Origin: Melioribacter roseus P3M-2
GTDB lineage: Bacteria; Bacteroidota; Ignavibacteria; Ignavibacteriales; Melioribacteraceae
DNA: 64,000 nt
NCBI RefSeq assembly: GCF_000279145.1
Contig: NC_018178.1
Location: 124,001 to 188,000 of the forward strand
Reading direction: 5' to 3'
Shown here: positions 63,545 through 64,000 of the stretch, in pieces
How the letters are laid out: the number at the start of each line of letters is the position of its first letter
Numbering within the stretch: the stretch's first letter is position 1
The notes under the pieces: generated by a model
The model's input: the letters and a program-made list of their open reading frames with translations, nothing else
Databases searched by the model: none
What the model was told of the DNA's origin: nothing
Position numbers and translations under genes: made by a program

Positions 63545-64000
63545 ATATTCACTCGGCTCCTCCGCATATGAAAATATTTAATTAACCCTTTAAAATTAGC
63601 AAATAATATACCGATAAGCACTAAAGAACTTCCCATAATTACTCTTTGTGAAAAATATTCGTCGAGGATCAACCACCCGAGAACAACGGCAATAATCGGC
63701 GTAATAAATGCGCTCAACGAAAGAATTACAACGTTCATTCTTTTCAGAAGCCAATAATAAGTTGTAAAAGTTACTACCGTTCCGAAGAAAGCAAGATATA
63801 GAATAGAGCCCACCGATTTAGCGTCGAAAATCCAGCGCGACGGAGTTTCAAATATAAACGCAATCGGAATCAATACGATTCCTGCAATTAACAGCGGTAG
63901 AAAATTCATCGACAGCGGATGCAGATGACCACCGTGTTTTTTCATCGCTACGGCTATAAAAGCCTGCATCATAGAACTTACGAGCACGGCTATCATTCCC
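63541..64000 (-). CDS. EamA/DMT-family transporter, C-terminal half (5' end outside window)
   Basis: The visible 150-odd residues form the second EamA repeat: five membrane helices ending with FITPIIAVVLGWLILDEYFSQRVIMGSSLVLIGILFANF. Full-length members have about 290 residues with two repeats, so the open end at 64000 is the window edge and not a real start; the Met at 63996 is internal. It is a drug/metabolite exporter of unknown substrate at the head of the fol genes. Confidence 0.88.
   Translation of the reverse strand, partial: GMIAVLVSSMMQAFIAVAMKKHGGHLHPLSMNFLPLLIAGIVLIPIAFIFETPSRWIFDAKSVGSILYLAFFGTVVTFTTYYWLLKRMNVVILSLSAFITPIIAVVLGWLILDEYFSQRVIMGSSLVLIGILFANFKGLIKYFHMRRSRVNI

Overview
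The window comes from a chromosome of a Bacteroidota/Chlorobiota-type bacterium, most likely an Ignavibacteria member related to Melioribacter. This is inferred from gene content, not from a search: type IX secretion (T9SS) sorting domains with the NYPNPFNP signature, a hybrid two-component regulator, TANNTTTG-like promoters, long minus-strand operons and a bacterial microcompartment (BMC). Nearly all genes lie on the minus strand.

Region by region: (a) 1-3660, most of a BMC operon read leftward and cut by the window edge: PduL phosphotransacylase, a pentamer shell protein, a small cargo-like protein, three hexamer shell proteins and a CoA-acylating aldehyde dehydrogenase. A clear promoter is followed by a perfect 20-bp palindrome. 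The enzyme that defines the substrate lies outside the window. (b) 3700-6660, a patatin-like phospholipase and a secreted beta-helix protein on the plus strand. (c) 6700-30300, a polysaccharide-utilisation region. Its hybrid two-component regulator (HTCS) sits upstream of two minus-strand units. One is a GH30 lipoprotein with an epimerase-like protein. The other is a GPH transporter, GH16, a large GH94-like protein, a TonB-dependent receptor, a T9SS beta-helix protein, a GH55-like/propeller fusion, a DUF5107 protein and a metallophosphoesterase. Both units carry the same pair of TAGTAACA repeats spaced 21 bp apart upstream, probably the regulator's binding sites. The enzyme set points to a beta-1,3(-1,6)-glucan such as laminarin. 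(d) 30340-31557, a divergent eRF1-like (baeRF/VLRF1-type) protein. (e) 31800-41350, a defence island: type I restriction hsdR, a fused hsdM-hsdS, and a HamA/HamB pair (Hachiman-type), ending in a broken scrap of another hsdS. (f) 41350-43010, a gene-free AT-rich stretch, tRNA-Val, tRNA-Gly and three tandem repeats derived from the tRNA-Gly 5' half. (g) 43110-64000, housekeeping genes: a frameshifted M50-like peptidase, an MFS permease, NusB, a DUF218 protein, an orphan ABC ATPase, TonB, VanZ, NnrDE, the complex I membrane arm nuoJKLMN interrupted by a NhaD-type antiporter and a small unknown protein, AsnS, a Ppx/GppA-HD protein, a family 9 glycosyltransferase, a deoxynucleoside kinase, FolK, FolB and a partial EamA transporter.

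The most interesting items are the regulator with its matched double-repeat promoters, the HamAB module lodged between a fused hsdMS and an hsdS relic, the tRNA-Gly-derived tandem array, and the lack of a SusD gene beside the TonB receptor, where a T9SS beta-helix protein sits instead.
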